Positions 5,493 to 6,274 of a stretch of DNA of 6,274 nucleotides are shown one piece after another (positions within the stretch are counted from its first letter, which is position 1; each line of letters opens with the position of its first letter). The stretch covers positions 1-6,274 of the forward strand of contig CAMOIA010000098.1 in NCBI GenBank assembly GCA_946615785.1, in the 5' to 3' direction. This stretch comes from an uncultured Clostridia bacterium. GTDB taxonomy: Bacteria; Bacillota; Clostridia; Christensenellales; Aristaeellaceae. The notes below the pieces were generated by a model. It had not been told where the DNA came from. It worked only from the letters and a program-made list of their open reading frames with translations, and made no database searches. A program made the position numbers and the translations under genes.

Positions 5493-6274
5493 AGCTTTTT
5501 TACCGGCAGAGCGCCGAAAACTGGAACGAAGCGCTGCCCATCGGCAACGGCCAGATGGGCGCCATGATTTACGGCGGCACCTTCACAGACCTTTTCTCGC
5601 TCAACGAGGACAGCGTCTGGTACGGAGGCTTCCGGGACCGCGTGAACCCGTCCGCGGCGGACGCCGTCCCCGAGGTGCAGAAGCTGATCGCAAAAGACCG
5701 CCTGCAGGAAGCGCAGGCGCTTGCGGAAGCGGCGCTGACGGCCACGCCGGACAGCGAGCGGCACTTTGAACCGCTCTGCGACCTTGTGATCCAGCGGTCG
5801 GAGAACCCGCCCAGCGGCCTGCACAACATCGGGCCGAAGCAGGTCAGCGGGCCCGACGGGAGCGTCAGCGGCTATGAACGGTCCCTTGACATCGAAAGCG
5901 GCCTGCACCGCTTATCTTTCACCTGGCAGGGCAAAAGCATTTCCCGCGAAGCTTTTTTATCGCACCCGGACAAAGTGCTCTGCGTCCGTCTCCGCGGCCT
6001 CAAAAGCCGGATCGTGCTGCGCCGGGGCGGGTACGTCGACCGGATCGACGCCCTGAACGGAAACAGCATCGTCCTTTCAGGACAGACCGGCGACGGCGGC
6101 GTTCGGTACGCCTGCGTCCTTCTGGCCCTCGGCGAGGACATCAAGACCATAGGAAACACCCTTTACACCGGCGAGGAGGCGGTTTTGCTCCTCACCGCGT
6201 GCACCACGTTCCGCGAACATGATCCCCTCGCCTGCTGCCTGCAGAGGCTTGAGCGCGCCAGAGCAAAGTCCTTT
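5489..6274 (+). CDS. Glycoside hydrolase family 95 (alpha-L-fucosidase / alpha-L-galactosidase type), 3' end missing
   Basis: The first 262 codons of a GH95 enzyme, open to the window edge. The N-terminus carries the family signature: WNEALPIGNGQMGAMIYGG (residues 12-30), then FSLNEDSVWYGG and NPSAADAVPEVQKLI, the start of the N-terminal beta-sandwich domain. FEPLCDLVI (about 93-101), SGYERSLDIESGLHRLSF and REAFLSHPDKVLCVRL follow the usual GH95 order. The catalytic (alpha/alpha)6 barrel and its acidic residues lie beyond position 6274, so activity cannot be judged; full proteins are usually about 750-800 residues. There is no signal peptide, so it is probably cytoplasmic. GH95 members remove terminal alpha-L-fucose or alpha-L-galactose, sugars found on xyloglucan and rhamnogalacturonan chains. 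The ATG overlaps the GH28 stop (ATGA) and GGAGG (5474-5478) lies 10 nt upstream, so translation is probably coupled to GH28. Confidence 0.92.
   Translation, partial: MKLFYRQSAENWNEALPIGNGQMGAMIYGGTFTDLFSLNEDSVWYGGFRDRVNPSAADAVPEVQKLIAKDRLQEAQALAEAALTATPDSERHFEPLCDLVIQRSENPPSGLHNIGPKQVSGPDGSVSGYERSLDIESGLHRLSFTWQGKSISREAFLSHPDKVLCVRLRGLKSRIVLRRGGYVDRIDALNGNSIVLSGQTGDGGVRYACVLLALGEDIKTIGNTLYTGEEAVLLLTACTTFREHDPLACCLQRLERARAKSF

Noticed and set aside
1..6274. CRISPR arrays, tRNA or rRNA genes, insertion sequences, attachment sites
   Set aside because: No regularly spaced repeats, cloverleaf-like sequences, transposase genes or terminal inverted repeats were seen. The window is filled by four carbohydrate-related genes and one control region.

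Overview
This window looks like part of a carbohydrate-utilisation locus from a moderately GC-rich Firmicute, most likely an uncultured gut or rumen Clostridia. The taxonomic call is inference. It rests on Gram-positive-style Shine-Dalgarno sites (AAGGAGG, AGGAGG), GTG and TTG starts, sigma-A-like promoters in an AT-rich spacer between GC-rich genes, and a very large ABC-type sugar-binding protein of a kind common in Clostridia. No taxonomic marker gene is present.

Layout: two divergent operons flank a 308-bp AT-rich control region (3916-4223). Leftward (minus strand) are a complete GH43 glycoside hydrolase (3915-2449, TTG start) and, 18 bp later, a large secreted extracellular solute-binding protein (2430 to beyond position 1, GTG start, 3' end cut off). 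Rightward (plus strand) are a complete GH28 polygalacturonase-family hydrolase (4224-5492) and, overlapping it by 4 bp (ATGA), the N-terminal part of a GH95 enzyme (5489 to beyond 6274). The four genes fill the window except for the divergent spacer. That spacer holds one strong minus-strand promoter (TTGACA-17-TAAAAT with TG extension), one plus-strand extended -10 promoter (TGTTATAAT), and three short perfect inverted repeats that could be operators.

How the genes may work together: none of the three hydrolases has a visible signal peptide at its N-terminus, whereas the solute-binding protein does. The simplest model is capture and import of plant oligosaccharides by an ABC transporter whose permeases should lie left of position 1. 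Cytoplasmic trimming would follow: GH43 removing arabinose, xylose or galactose-type ends, GH28 cleaving galacturonic-acid linkages, and GH95 removing alpha-L-fucose or alpha-L-galactose. This combination points to pectin, particularly decorated rhamnogalacturonan or homogalacturonan fragments. The exact substrate cannot be fixed from sequence alone.

The families are familiar. The least ordinary parts are the solute-binding protein, with about 570 residues including two related beta-rich modules ahead of its sugar-binding core and no lipobox, and the palindrome-rich shared control region.
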